Assembly: GCA_028709505.1 (NCBI GenBank)
Contig: JAQVWW010000097.1
Location: forward strand, 1-5,976
Direction: 5' to 3'
DNA: 5,976 bases
From: Eubacteriales bacterium
GTDB lineage: Bacteria > Bacillota > Clostridia > Christensenellales > UMGS416
The notes under the pieces are model-generated. The model worked only from the letters and a program-made list of their open reading frames with translations, made no database searches and was not told where the DNA came from. Made by a program: the position numbers and the translations under genes. Every line of letters starts with the position of its first letter. The first letter of the stretch is position 1. Shown piece by piece: positions 5,406-5,976 of this stretch.

Positions 5406-5509
5406 TGTATGGCGGCGTGCCGGTAAAGGCCTCTGCGCCATGTGCGTCCCCGTCGCGCAGGCGCGCACCAGCGTGTGCGTTAGCCCGGCCCGCGGTGGCA
5501 TGGCCCCGG

Positions 5510-5976
5510 CTATTTCATCTTCAATACCGGGTCAATGCCGTACCGGTTCAGCCGGAAAAGGCCGGCCAGATACAGCGCCGCCAGCGTGCAGCCGATGAGC
5601 GCCAGGCACAGGTAGAGGTTGGTGCCGGTGACGCCCAGCAGGCCGAGCGCCTCCAGCGTATCGTTGCTGATGTCGTTGTTCTGCAGGTAATAGCGCCAGC
5701 CGATGTCGCTGCGGAAGAACATGCCCCAGTTGCCGGGCAGCAGGTAGCCCAGTGGCCGCCACAGCTCGCCGAGGAACAGGCTGCCCAAGGTCGGCAGCAT
5801 CGCACCCAGCGGCAGTACGGCGTCGGACACGCCCCACACCGTCAGCACCAGCTGGAAGATCCCGTTCATGATCAGGTTCAGGCCAAACAGCACAACGCAG
5901 GCCGCCAGTACGCTCTTCTCACCGCCGTCCAAAAACAGCGGCGTGCGCGTAAGCGCCGCGACGATGCCGGTACAGG
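5510..5976 (-). CDS. Integral membrane protein, C-terminal 154+ residues, family not recognised
   Basis: The frame is open to the right edge, so only the C-terminal part of a longer protein is seen. A TTG at 5932 could be called a start, but the coding frame continues upstream through it (CTGIVAALTRTPLFLDGGEK), so I treat the gene as partial. Counting from the first visible residue, hydrophobic segments lie at about 22-47 (VLAACVVLFGLNLIMNGIF onward), possibly 50-68, and 119-140 (NLYLCLALIGCTLAALYLAG). They flank a polar stretch of about 50 residues containing W, Y, N and D. The C-terminus is short and basic (GIDPVLKMK). The stretch NGIFQLVLTVWG followed by LPLGAMLPTLGS faintly recalls the final helices of FtsW/RodA/SpoVE proteins; a transporter permease is also possible. 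Both ideas are weak. It converges with the AIM24 gene and would use the shared terminator at 5361-5405. Confidence 0.75.
   Translation of the reverse strand, partial: CTGIVAALTRTPLFLDGGEKSVLAACVVLFGLNLIMNGIFQLVLTVWGVSDAVLPLGAMLPTLGSLFLGELWRPLGYLLPGNWGMFFRSDIGWRYYLQNNDISNDTLEALGLLGVTGTNLYLCLALIGCTLAALYLAGLFRLNRYGIDPVLKMK

Noticed and set aside
1..5976. CRISPR array, tRNA or rRNA genes, insertion sequence ends, phage genes
   Set aside because: I saw no regularly spaced repeats, no cloverleaf-like segment, no transposase motif and no terminal inverted repeats with target duplication.

Overview
The window is GC-rich (about 60% by eye) bacterial DNA with dense coding, strong AGGAGG-type ribosome binding sites and sigma-A/sigma-70-like promoters in short AT-rich islands. 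Together with a lipobox-type lipoprotein, a LacI-family regulator and an AIM24-family protein, this suggests a GC-rich Bacillota, probably a clostridial lineage. That placement is inference; no taxonomic marker is present.

Layout. Four genes lie on the minus strand from about 3600 down to 1: an RpiB-type sugar-phosphate isomerase (3599-3156), a LacI-family repressor (3053-2034), a secreted lipoprotein joining a ComEC/Rec2-like metallo-beta-lactamase domain to a C-terminal lamin-tail domain (1946-774), and the N-terminal 226 residues of a beta-lactamase-fold serine hydrolase (678 to the left edge). The plus strand carries a divergent pair: a putative alpha/beta-hydrolase esterase (3800-4621) and an AIM24-family protein (4679-5362). 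A perfect 20-bp hairpin terminator follows at 5361-5405. Beyond it, facing back, is the C-terminal part of an unidentified integral membrane protein (5976-5510, minus) that runs off the right edge.

Regulation. The 200-bp divergent region between rpiB and the esterase holds a good promoter on each strand, each overlapped or followed by a perfect inverted repeat. The lacI gene has its own near-consensus promoter (TTGACA, 17 bp, TAGAAT) with a small palindrome on the -10 box. A hairpin overlaps the rpiB stop codon and another follows lacI, so the minus-strand genes look like a partly segmented transcription unit rather than one tight operon.

How the genes fit together. RpiB and LacI suggest a locally regulated sugar or pentose-phosphate function. 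The MBL/lamin-tail lipoprotein would act at the cell surface. The serine hydrolase and esterase have no visible export signal and are probably cytoplasmic. Nothing here is a clear new multi-gene system. The most distinctive items are the MBL/lamin-tail lipoprotein, the divergent control region with its dyads, and the unassigned membrane protein.
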